A DNA stretch of 64,000 nt from Discostella pseudostelligera (taxonomy: Eukaryota > Bacillariophyta > Thalassiosirophyceae > Thalassiosirales > Thalassiosiraceae), in assembly GCA_036940085.1 (NCBI GenBank), contig JALLBK010000101.1, positions 22,326-86,325 on the forward strand. Reading direction: 5' to 3'. The position numbers were made by a program, and so were the translations under genes. Under the pieces are notes generated by a model. The model ran no database searches. It saw nothing but the letters and a program-made list of their open reading frames with translations, and was not told the origin of the DNA. The first letter of the stretch is position 1. Each line of letters opens with the position of its first letter. Of the stretch, positions 55,101 through 64,000 are shown in pieces.

Positions 55101-55324
55101 CACATCACCCCAATCTCCGAGCGAGAGACGACAAACAGCTGAACATTCGTTGGCCCCGATGGCCGGGTGACCCTTGGCTTGATCTTGCGAGGTTCGCTGG
55201 CTGCACCATCGGCGTCCCCCCACAAAGCCAACGAGATGCTCGGAAGTATGAGGAAAAATGCTGATATCAGAACCGCGTATGTTGGGTAACGTGACGGAGA
55301 AGGGAAGGCGCGCCCCCTACTCAT
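43190..55324 (-). CDS. Giant secreted mosaic protein with fibronectin type III and novel repeat modules
   Basis: One intronless frame of 12.1 kb, 4044 residues. The N-terminus is a signal peptide with hydrophobic core at about 16-34 (YAVLISAFFLILPSISLAL). At least twelve FN3 domains are recognised from the end-of-domain pattern YxVRVSAxNxxGxG, starting with GQKYYVRVSAYGDGYSP and ending with KNYIVRASARNSQGFGP. Between or inside them sits a recurring module of about 90 residues, around 13 copies, with the pattern GxFxLxFDG, then PYDASxxxMKxALExL, then a V.V strand, then W.VTF. A third, shorter module (RGDLIRVGxxxFRV) recurs about eight times. No C-terminal membrane span or GPI signal is seen, so it is probably secreted or in the cell-surface matrix. 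It ends at VPSAPRAVMLF, which looks like the first strand of another FN3 domain. Adhesion is a guess from FN3 content. Confidence 0.85.
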   Translation of the reverse strand: MSRGRAFPSPSRYPTYAVLISAFFLILPSISLALWGDADGAASEPRKIKPRVTRPSGPTNVQLFVVSRSEIGVMWEPPLFDGGKAISKYLIEWDTDKSMSRVIASPWNPYSNSVDGPLVRSEVVSSEEREYRIAGLDEGQKYYVRVSAYGDGYSPAISSEPQYVIPAGVLPGFLTRVSLTVAFESGTADRLRLAWSAPEFDANGFGVLPGGCAGGMSPPSVPDSLTAYRVMWDTHPSLSNASVYDIPAVSGDGSPQLCCPSDADADDDGACNIELGAEVQSVAIRYPQSSVPSGSDLFDTGAIRIAYVGSQSKSIQVDVPLLGSDEVRITSTETLPINSPISTGDLIRIQNNVYVVSSVDNWPAFINISSGYLSSKSDQPTSTQAYFTTPPQSCFDVSLGNSAESFRTHLSQNFDDSPFNESISVSRSTLTEPYDNHDSGETRVIGYAYQVTFSGQGFSSTVGSPVEELLIMSTPACGVPFVSDGVDVSSKVSVDLSTQVDSGSIIPGKKYYVKVAGVNSQGVGPYAPAVPVAETPRSLPGLAQNCRVYAVPTASSSLRVEWDGVYPNHGQSPSSYRVDFFDVDGGISDPVSSHVVTSINEHSRYSITKKGLVPGKKYKVNIIPVNELGEGAPKWFSDYNSIGLIHDDNYFTPVDYIQRSCNAVPTCDNGSVQCDEVDSENFAIVARSVPPPPKFEVGTFPNVSSRNRFSKDSVLVTFDSASYFNTAKSIGIATDIFLVEWSTSSSFEPFASNGLATLWSAEVMAQYADEEGSNAIGELQLEPLTMGTQYFVRVSAHNTAGYGAKADAIPVKPMTRPDPPFDPILSRVTTDHLASLNTNIGLSDSATIGTSLLVMWQPPRIDSSNDRPDLVGDGGVAVSSYLVEWSRVSWDSYSPSVYEIILQTSSGAQGSDALGLLSGSFQVLIDTTATLGTAFMGSYVSAAISADESAANLKTILENIPNIGEVEVTSPEPYTWRITFLTELGDVGVTVEENQLFEGGVVAGIVGITKVSAAISPADSAYGFEVLSEIDDHIVDGTIHYFIRHLVPGMKIFVRVSSGNQVGFGPRRNTAPAYSSPALQRPDIPTSLYCEDVPPYLSVYSPTALEVHIGPPFYDGGSPLTTFLIEWDPSPSFDSSLLGDGSSLGSARADAASRVCTSCVNDFDVMTNTLTYAGSEVTAKVLSPQRRIMVHFHDDNESYLFSVLSATASTITVSKQHIRMASLNNMRGSDGGTGSNLDILGTTFVINGLTSGRSYHVRVSSENGEMGTGKSVKTIPSKEIPRGFPLPPSAASVRVVDKNTLNVSWSSDSHTKDPNIQAFKVESFRKDIAARSSSLSFYGEQEVVKFSTSGLGIVGGTFKLFFGELDDSTKIFLSIANARNGIDFVETTYDLSPHLNRGEAFLIGDDHYFVHETKPFTSKILPLADIFSGVDDREVSVFARPKTVPIAFNAIAEEVRNALERLPHVNHVEVRREVDDNYDNGYDWFVTFISNVGPQPAFSVDTSGLVGMNPLGFTITRTVPGVPPSDYNVTIIHDPTATSFDVKNLSPGKPYNIRVSSITDRGDSLSIDSVPATITPGGIPGKMPQPSIRAIDETTLLVSFEASAENNGAPVEEYFIETSSNTSFSVNSRIVVQPNHKFQRITTRAHTIPWDDNSSFTLSLGDFHGDFTVAVGGGSTTVRVQNGDNVLERSSGTTSLSAVVPRGDLVSVGGMEFRVCLPASYPHDDSRISLCSQNNAFQVANFYSNSAVNIVDELPIFILDTSLGAAQSPTVGDIFLRTVDALGSSKDMRPRLRRGDLIRVGHPRLGETFRVSTDPERAFTDRVVPLSYVEDANTAASLSSKSLDHATYEVQSFFIRSSSYATTLTPSDILSSGYRIRFKSETSKRTATAGAGGCLKWDGGAGDIRVELESMEGVDSVDVTREDLPPVLGGAGAGVKYYVTFTGSNVRGNVPPLQIVDVGSNGCLDAQLLGGKFGDDIAPIEVELVEIPYVPFYDIQTTADIPYDASSADMKAALESLSQACTVNVSRQVNRHGFSWYVTFVENEGTSYSPLLALSANGANLSADIDPGVSVVDIHHVKVSTPYGGTPVFARVAAVNSFGIGPYTLSNPRAAEASAQPPSEPVGVVAEAISDSEILVQWNPPLANGGRSITHYKIEYDHLPSFTGGQNSGPSGSISLSSSVVGSVSDVQSVTVKIDKNGLLDNEVLFLSGTFSLSFDGQKTGQLPYNASPAEVKAALEALCYVSEVTVKRSIHCSPESSVGCMSPEGYTWLVTFVSLNHQGDQHYRHISKLASRFSHKLSVDGSYLFECSDVSRTTCTIGGRAVANIGTVQEAQEIEIASSSFTVTIGGETSEVINLGDSLSDVEHKLNSYSRNGIGKISVSCPGCTKDLVSSGDSLLLYFASYRGDLPLVIVSDPSAIVRELVKGCEQFVVGRAPYSTVISDLSSVHDWYVRVFAYNGVGEGLPELAWPCPLCLTAVAPQAPANIKVSVQDATSLEAAWDRPRSIGATELSTFIVQYDTSYTFATRNGMPLGQMTVNEADVDASIAIVSQSFPNSIDPMLRRRIFIGNADAISQGDIGPGVILTIDGRQLTVLSVNDDSCGVACLTMNKDYDGSNASGSKIYLGLDPRHYRLSIAGLIPGVAYFVRVAAANELSVGPFSFDSYPFTPVSSTPMDVPAVLPWAAVSAISPNELLVDFAHPLGKPYGANGSPASKYLVELATGVDEIQMLQVTSTTMTNSTFSLMFDGDRTGCIAFGASAGTMENAIETLNRIDDVLVTRTQSSLLFEYVITFVGPTVAKMDQPLLAFDSSSFCADNGVEINIFPMQDGTQSFRPEIIALSTEADGKVSGFIELSVGYQGEYIKIISVDNQPAQFMVDPGSRVVDTMGYDLTAVLHPGEMFVVGQEKMEVRAVRESEIEVKEYHIRGTSGVAVPGYRMNNYIGSGTISPGGNSLTEINGLSLESVLRSGEVIEVFTDGFGGKEYLTVASVAASSVTFSPRFSGIITETPIYVRSSAILPVTSSSALMQSAIESLLKSSGLVEVSREGPNPSEGFTWYITFHSNMGMPSCSFSSLCLTASTEAVVYISVDGLGDRYDGHYIQSGFNDGRPRYELLEKSCHIQFEFASSEWRLYDDTGSVVSFAVSADTSVPLSGWSNGAVFALSDGAIPLLLGQNAVAEVIILQNDVQQSFDESTLVYSEEIFAGEREVQEVTLLSDDDDVSGSFELSFGAISQNVIVYSNESAEDFNVKLQSLSGVGRVSVESTNPPNRFGRAWLITFLSNSGDVPLLRHHGTADLLGSDVTLSIREKVKGTHGRHHILIDGLDEGNTYSARISAENEAGIGLSTSSQVLGVFPMARSVSSPPGSPILELGTVTKSQANVIFTEPPSNGNNIFSYKFEWTTASSFNTSARANIKVSCSDGSLIWGMFQFTYGKDSGSKKETSVPIDIRSKDVEISQVLNTFKLLNEVEVITITNGTSEVELDIMFLHDVGPIGELSLDTENMQCQSEGLPVDSTIIMTVEGSTPSNYGSKEISANDASCGSVYLGEFSAMQYLTLVANFDAVTAGSYQLSLDGEATVCIPFDASDSQMKDALETLENVEEVHVTANVASIGSQFPSEYTISFIGNYAYGDWPALQVNPSFGDGECDPFVGGLDHRAIILPIRDESLCLNGAENTFAIVADSMTSIGGTFDIHYDQESAIDVSVHASASEMREILAQLISPDVMVSKHDHDDVGEGVAWAVTYPGHRPRIDHIRIVDTYVTGRNARVDAYPIIVIETFLAENDSSGDFRIMIDGKFTAPLSYRASQAKILQEMHRLTGIGKLNMLGPANGDDLSSVNLRALVDDSLTDDVHKAIAIVGDFTSTFAPGDKLVVGTCELDVKRVAHYDFDETHGAGQLYHTHYSTSRETSNARVHGFSIVQTYHSNESLNFADDCSQDNGVNVEVHAGSYLDTGIGAAHSMIVKAFTADLNKIVVIPERNWRGTASRVFSKHPYGIAPRTFTLAGMKDKKNYIVRASARNSQGFGPPSQPIGIKPASTVPSAPRAVMLF

Positions 55325-55671
55325 TTTGTGTTGCCGGATACAAAGTCAATGCCGGGGTTCCAAACCACTCGAATATGGAGGATCAAAGAGAATCGATTTT
55401 GAGTGTGTCGAATTTTTAAAATTTCATGCCGGTACCCCCGCGCCACCATCATTTTCATTTGTCAACACTCGAACTTTCGGCAATAATCCTCTGTGCGTGT
55501 GTCCACCGCCTTGGAATGGATAGTAGATAGACTACTTAGCAATCGAAGGAAGGCACATTTGGTAGAGTTTTGCAATCACTAGCAACACATCCACTTTCCC
55601 GTAGCGATTCCCACTTCCCCCATCTTGTGCGAGCGCTCCGCCTCCGGCCAGCTTTAGAATTCATCATACCA
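55325..55671. promoter_or_regulatory. Upstream region of the FN3 gene
   Basis: This 347-base stretch separates the FN3 gene start from the 3' end of the small membrane-protein gene. I see no G-box, E2F-like site or convincing ORF. It must hold the FN3 promoter unless that is embedded in the neighbour. Confidence 0.35.
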
Positions 55672-55986
55672 TCACGGTGAAGAAGACCAAAATCTGACAA
55701 ATCGCATATGAACCAGACCGACATATCCGACGACACCACCGATATAGGTGGTCAAGCCAAACGCAAACGCTGTAGGTATGAAATCGATGAATGGTTTCAG
55801 TGAAAGCTGTAGGCTTGTTGACAATGGCGTGCCCATCAAATAACCAGCGATTGGAGACAGTGCGTAGATGCATGCTGCAATTAATGGCGATACCAGCGCA
55901 AAAATAGATGATGTTACGAGTATGCGTCCGATATCGGACGGATGTCGCATGCTGGTAAAGACGGTTTGTTTGCTACCTCTACCCAT
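55672..55986 (-). CDS. Small hypothetical membrane protein
   Basis: Intronless, 104 residues, family not recognised. After a short basic N-terminus (MGRGSKQTVFTSMRHP) there are probably two membrane segments: about residues 23-50 (ILVTSSIFALVSPLIAACIYAL) and 70-95 (IPTAFAFGLTTYIGGVVGYVGL), with a possible third hydrophobic stretch between. A composite G-box/E2F-like element 320-345 bases upstream of its ATG supports it being an expressed gene. A regular hydrophobic pattern, a full frame and an ATG before a basic segment argue against a chance ORF. No function can be assigned. Confidence 0.5.
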   Translation of the reverse strand: MGRGSKQTVFTSMRHPSDIGRILVTSSIFALVSPLIAACIYALSPIAGYLMGTPLSTSLQLSLKPFIDFIPTAFAFGLTTYIGGVVGYVGLVHMRFVRFWSSSP

Positions 55987-56488
55987 GGTGCTGTCGACGA
56001 GAGGCCAGGGCCGGCTGGCAGACGGCAGATAGTAGAAGGCAGTCTCAGGCCTGAGGGCAGTAGCTGCCAGCAGCAGTAGTCAGTGCGGCGGGCTGCCAGC
56101 TTTGGCGGCGGCGGCGGCGGGTGGTATCTCTAAGAGTAGGAGTGGGTGGTGGGGGTGGATGGTGTGGGGGCGCAAGCAACACCCTCTTGTGAAAAAAAAG
56201 AACATGACCATGAACATGAGAACCGATGTTCCCTCTCCTAGCGTTTCGGAAGGGAAAGTCAACTCTTCTCGCTCTCTTCTCAATTCGACTCATAGATATT
56301 ACTTCCACGTGGCAGTAATTTTGGCGGGAGATTGTCATTTGGTAAATTATGCGGCCATCAGAACTCAATATCAATATTTAAATATCTGAGGAGGCAATAC
56401 CACTTCTATCTACTTCTATCTCAACGATTCAGAGATAATTATATTTATGACAATAATTTCGAGAAAACACTGTCCGTCTCTCGGCACT
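55987..56488. promoter_or_regulatory. Spacer with composite G-box and E2F-like element
   Basis: This 502-base stretch lies between the isocitrate dehydrogenase 3' end and the small membrane-protein gene. CCACGTGGCA at 56305-56314 is followed after five bases by TTTGGCGGGAGA at 56320-56331, the same arrangement as upstream of the FKBP gene. Short ORFs here are low complexity (poly-Ala/Gly, Pro/His) and are rejected. Confidence 0.5.
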
Positions 56489-59798
<3,310 letters not shown>

Positions 59799-60327
59799 GA
59801 CGGAAAGAGTTGCTGATTATACTGCTATCTGGTGGTCTTCTATCCATTAATTCACCATCGTTCTGTGTTGGTGGCGTTGGAAATGCTGAAGCTGAAGATT
59901 TTGCATTGGTTGCTTGTTTGTTGTTGCATAAATCAAGCAATCATCCATCACCTTGCCATCAAAATCTGCGGTGCCATCTGCACTTCGGATCCAATTTTTT
60001 CCACAACGGAATAAGTACGATACAAGATCTTTGTATCGCTAAAGGAGTTCGCAAATGATACTGAAGATGAAGTTGAAGTAAAGAGTCATAAATAGTGACA
60101 CTTCTGTGCAGGCTCACAAGTGTGACTGTGAGTGACTTCGCTGCGACAGCACCCAAGCCGCCGCCATAGATCCTTCTCTCTCTCTCTCAATCCGCCGAAT
60201 GCCGACCATGAAAACAAAGGTCAGTAGGTGTATGGTAGTGACTCAGGGAGGCCATGAAAGATGTTGTTTGGTCCAGGGGAGAAAACCCTAACTCAAACTC
60301 TCCATCATCTTATTGGACGCCCACATC
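59799..60327. promoter_or_regulatory. Divergent promoter region of IDH and armadillo genes
   Basis: This 529-base stretch lies between divergent genes. It has a short TC microsatellite near 60174-60187. I see no full G-box or E2F-like 12-mer. Short ORFs on both strands lack protein-like composition. Confidence 0.4.
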
Positions 60328-63300
60328 ATGAATTCTTCTGTGGCAAGCAGTAATTTCTACCGCGACAGTGACCATCCCCTCCCCCTCGACGGCAGTGACT
60401 TCGGCGGCGGCGGCGAGGAAGAGGTCTACTACGACGCGCAGTACAACTACAACACCGATGCCAGCAGCAACAGCTACAACTACAATGCCCTCGACGATGA
60501 TCAGTATCGCACGGACATTCTCAAACTCATCCTGTACGACCTCAATTCTGTCATTGCTCCACGCGAAGCACGCTTACTAGCCATCCGCACCGCCCTCGAG
60601 GAATTTGATCACGATGACGAAGTACTCCATGAGGAAGAACTGGATTTGCGTGCCGATCACATCTTATTACAAAAATTATCGTATGCATTATCGATTGATC
60701 CATGTGGTGATGAGGTAGGATTAATTTGTTCGGCATTGGAGGCAGTCTATCGAGCGAGTAGAGAAAGGCTGGGACAGAGTTTTCATGAAATTTGTGATGC
60801 ATTGCTTCCGGTATTTGTGGAGATGATACGACCACCTCCAACATCACGGGGGAGTCGGGGGGTAGAATTCTCATTGAGGCAACAGCAGGAGCAACAGCGA
60901 GAATCGTTTGAGAAGAATGAGAATGTTGTGGTAGATTCTAATGCACCGGCCAATCATTCTAGCATCAATAACGTCGAAGAATCTGTTGAGTCTGTAAACA
61001 ATATTATCTCCACCGGGACAACAGCCTTTATCCCCCCAGGGACGGGAGAATACACGCATGATGGGATCGTTGTCAATCCTACGACATCGTCTGCTTCTGC
61101 TGAAACACAGAAGATGTCCATGGATGCTATTGTTCCAGTTAGCTATTTTGTCAGTGGCAATGGGGATGGGGACGAGCATCAACAAGCAGTTGCGCTACGG
61201 CATCATAATATGAACATGAATCCTGATTCTACCATGCACTCAGTGATGGGCGATTATGGATCCGGAATGACAGTAGCAGGAGCAGGAGCTGGGGGGACAA
61301 ACGACTNAGCAGGAGCAGGAGCTGGGGGGACAAACGACTCTATCCGGATGGATCTCGAGGATGCAAAACAGGCCATGTTGAATCAAATATCGAAGTCACT
61401 CTCATCATCCCTTGCTGCGGGGCGCAAACATGAAGATGATAACATTGCCATGGCCCTTCGTGGAGGGGGTCTAGAAGTTGATGAAGAAGAAGGCAATAAA
61501 TCAGTAATGGACAATGAACTCAATGATGGCACAGTTGGGACCGACAGCTTTGTCAATGACAAATCGGAATTGTCGAATGATGATGATTCCTCGAAATTTC
61601 AATCAGAATTCAATGATCTTTTTTGCGAATCTCAAGGATCTGTCTCATCGAAATCGATTTATGAAGAGTACGGTGACAATCCCTTCTCGGATACGTCATC
61701 GTTGTACGATAATAGTACGGTTGCATCATCCTTCAAATATTATGGCGGGGATACAACCGTTTACAGTGGAAGCAATGCCAGAGAGTTCGCCGATACACAG
61801 GGACGACGGAAGGCAGGTACCCACCATAATTTGAGTGCTACCAACAAGCATGATATTAGGTCTGACTCGGAAGTTGGTGGTTATGATCATGGCATGACAG
61901 GAGGAGATTACATTGATTACAACAACTTCCCGAAGATGAATGAAAATGTCGAGTGTGGATCCAACATGGGGTGTAACTCCAGTAACGAGCGCCTTCCCCA
62001 GTTGGACGAGCATGACAGACACGAGACCGTGAACGGTGCAACAGGAGATTATCAGTCCCAAACTACAGCGAGTGACTTGGGAAGCAGTTCCACAAGTAGA
62101 TGCGATAGCGGCCTCGAATTCTATGATTCTTCGGCTCATGCTTATGAAGAAAGCAATCATCGAAAAACTAATTACGTCGGTGAACATTCCAATCCTTTTG
62201 GCCGTTCCGACGATACTGATTGTCGTGGAGATCTCTATGGACCATCAGAGTATACCAAGTTTGAAGAGCATCTCCAACCCCCTAATTCGGCGCATTACAC
62301 CTCCCATATTGAAACGCCAATGGATCAGCTCCAATTTGATGAAGAAAAGTTTCCATTCGAAGATGGTAGCAGCAACCTCAATCTTAACGAGAGAAATAGG
62401 TACGATGAGGACATACGGCAATTCCAGAAGCCTAGCCTTTCCATGCCTTCACATCAACATTACTATAACTATTTCGATCCAGTGATAATCGACGTGTGTC
62501 CAGTCGCTGTCTTGAAAGTGCTGAAGATTTTGCGCTACTTCTCACGAGTTCTGTCGGCAATGGAGTCACTGGCCCAGCAACTTGGTTTGGTCGATGCACT
62601 TTTATACCACATGATGAAGAAACCTCTTCCTGTTGATCGCGACAATGAAACGGCCTCTAGAGTTAATGCAATCGCGATTGTTGTCAATTTGGCGTGTGCC
62701 GAAGAAAATAAACAAATGCTTGTGCATCATCCTGGTCTTTTGGATGTGGTGATCAATATTGCAAATAACGACCCGATTGATGAAGCGCGAGAGCATGCTG
62801 CCATTGTGTTGATGAACTTGGTAAGACTTCGGTAGTCCTTTTCCGTATTTGAATTCATTCAGCTTCTCACATGTTTTTAACACAAATTGCCACACATCAA
62901 TCAAAGGCGTATTCAGATGACAACAAAGTAAGAGGTCTATTTGATATTCTTTTTTACCCGTCGTGTGCTGTGGTATTATTCGCTGACGCATATCTTTATC
63001 TGAAATCAAGGTTCACCTGGTAAACCGAGATTATCTCCTCGATTCTCTCATCACTTTGTTATCAGATATATCTCCTTTTACGAGACGATACGCCTCGGCA
63101 ACACTATTTACCTTGGCATGTACCTATGCCAATACTGCAATAATGGCGAAGCACTGCAACGGTGGGATTCTTGAAGCACTTCGAAAAGTCTTGATCAACG
63201 ACCCCATAGACGAATCTCGCGTTAATGCTGCCGAGGCGTTGTTCAACATGTCACGCAATAACTTAGACGACATGGCAGAAATGATGGGGAATCATCCGAG

Positions 63301-63802
63301 GCTCCTAGCGTCACTTTCACATTCCGTCTTAACCGACTACAGCGCTGACGTCCGCGCGTACTCTGCCCGAGCGTTGGAATGGCTTTCAGCGGACATACAC
63401 CACCCTATGTCATGTCACCAAGTCCTACTAAAAGCACTTGTAACTTCTTCGCAATGGACAAAGACGACATGCATCGCAGAAGCGCTGAAGGCGCAGGCTT
63501 CATTGAGTGAGAATAGGATTTCGATGGTAGAACATCCTGGATTACTGGATGCGCTTGGGAATCTGGCTTTACTGGAAGGCGTCACGAACGAGGAGGTCAG
63601 AATTTGCGCGATATCAGCAATAGAGAGGTTATCGACTGAGGTATCAGCAAGACGAATCATGGTTAAAAATGAGTCTGTTATGACGGCGTTGACGAAGGCA
63701 ACATTCGCAAATGACTGCTCTCCGGACGATGCACTCGTTGACGGGATTCCTACTGCTTTGCTCACGAAGGCTGCACTGAAGAATCTATCTTCATATTTAT
63801 GA
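60328..63802 (+). CDS. Armadillo-repeat protein with disordered central region
   Basis: Three exons, 60328-62820, 62907-62927 and 63011-63802; 1101 residues as assembled. An acidic, Tyr/Asn-rich start is followed by a helical region at about residues 55-180 (DILKLILYDLNSV, then LSYALSIDPCGDEVGLICSALEAVY), then about 540 residues of Asn/Ser/Asp-rich disordered chain. From about residue 720 to the end there are armadillo-like helical repeats, for example RVNAIAIVVNLACAEENKQML, HAAIVLMNLAYSDDNKVHLV, VNAAEALFNMSRNNLDDM and RICAISAIERLSTEVSARRIM. The 21-nt second exon encodes AYSDDNK and completes one repeat. ARM repeats bind proteins; the partner is unknown. The copy number of an AGAGGTND segment is uncertain because of an N and an exact duplication at 61275-61339. 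Confidence 0.82.
61275..61339 (+). repeat. Exact 32-nt duplication flanking a single N (likely contig-join artefact)
   Basis: The 32-base segment at 61275-61306 is repeated exactly at 61308-61339 with one N between them. Two contig ends that share the same 32 bases, placed side by side with a filler N, would give this pattern. The copy plus N totals 33 bases, so the frame is preserved and the extra AGAGGTND in the protein is probably not real. Confidence 0.75.
62907..62927 (+). other. 21-nt microexon of the armadillo gene
   Basis: The seven-codon exon AYSDDNK is flanked by introns of 86 and 83 nt, with AAAG before it and GTAAGA after it. Including it gives VLMNLAYSDDNKVHLV, a regular armadillo helix turn. 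Skipping it would also keep the frame but would delete the loop of the repeat. Confidence 0.8.
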
Positions 63803-64000
63803 GGAGAAGAACGTTTACGTGATGCGCGTGCACATTGTTACTCTAACAGATAGGTAGGTTTGATATGCTACAATTTACAATTACTCCTATTGGACAAGGA
63901 ATCGTCGTGTCGTCCTCGAGCTCCTGCAACTCATTGCCCAGTCTCCTCCAGTCTCGCATTCCCTCGTTGTCTATTGCATATTGCATCTTTCTCGCTCTCA
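63803..64000. other. Downstream flank, no gene seen
   Basis: This 198-base stretch follows the armadillo gene stop. It is AT-rich at first and then CT-rich (CGTCCTCGAGCTCC near 63912). No ORF or motif can be supported before the window ends. Confidence 0.4.

Noticed and set aside
60313..60327. Upstream TTG as start of the armadillo protein, and similar non-ATG starts at 8320, 10365, 12494 and 38967
   Set aside because: Nuclear eukaryotic genes normally start at ATG. The next in-frame ATGs (60328, 8362, 10395, 12632, 38958) keep all recognised domains and targeting signals.

Overview
The window looks like nuclear DNA of a diatom, most likely a centric one. The evidence is the gene architecture: compact genes with short GT-AG introns (61 to 166 nt), many intronless genes, and divergent or convergent gene pairs a few hundred bases or less apart. 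N-terminal signal peptides ending in a small residue followed by Phe suit a complex red-lineage plastid. The gene set also fits (Whirly, lumenal FKBP, plastid NFU, monomeric isocitrate dehydrogenase, TPS-TPP fusion). The species cannot be named from the sequence alone. The assembly is draft: there are Ns at 39039-39041 and 61307, the latter flanked by an exact 32-nt duplication.

Layout: 1-2538 holds the 3' part of a Mpv17/PMP22 membrane protein facing an MFS transporter. 3040-7095 is an intronless Prp22/DHX8 spliceosomal helicase. 7304-13610 holds a single-span probable organellar protein, a mitochondrial-type DnaJ without a zinc finger, a thylakoid-lumen FKBP, an unknown membrane protein and a two-domain plastid NFU scaffold. 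13864-18525 is a 1553-residue Gln-rich protein. 18772-20310 is an LRR-type gene broken by two compensating frameshifts. 20394-30887 is a VPS13 lipid-transfer protein, rebuilt here as eight exons (3289 aa) including a 22-nt first exon.

31457-32504 is a two-exon Whirly protein. 33051-37513 is a five-exon TPS-TPP fusion with substitutions at key positions of both enzyme domains. Two bases separate its stop from that of a convergent GNAT/FemAB-like gene. 39170-42631 is a five-exon membralin. 43190-55324 is one intronless ORF for a 4044-residue secreted mosaic of FN3 domains and at least two other recurring modules. 55672-55986 is a small membrane protein. 56489-59798 is a nine-exon monomeric, bacterial-type NADP isocitrate dehydrogenase. 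60328-63802 is an armadillo-repeat protein with a 21-nt microexon.

The genes form no single pathway. Several intergenic regions share two elements, a G-box (CCACGTGGCA) and an E2F-like site (TTTGGCGGGAGA), often side by side. This points to shared light, stress or cell-cycle control. A cluster of seven CACGTG palindromes lies between the convergent membralin and FN3 genes. All gene models are my own reading of ORFs and splice sites, with no transcript data.
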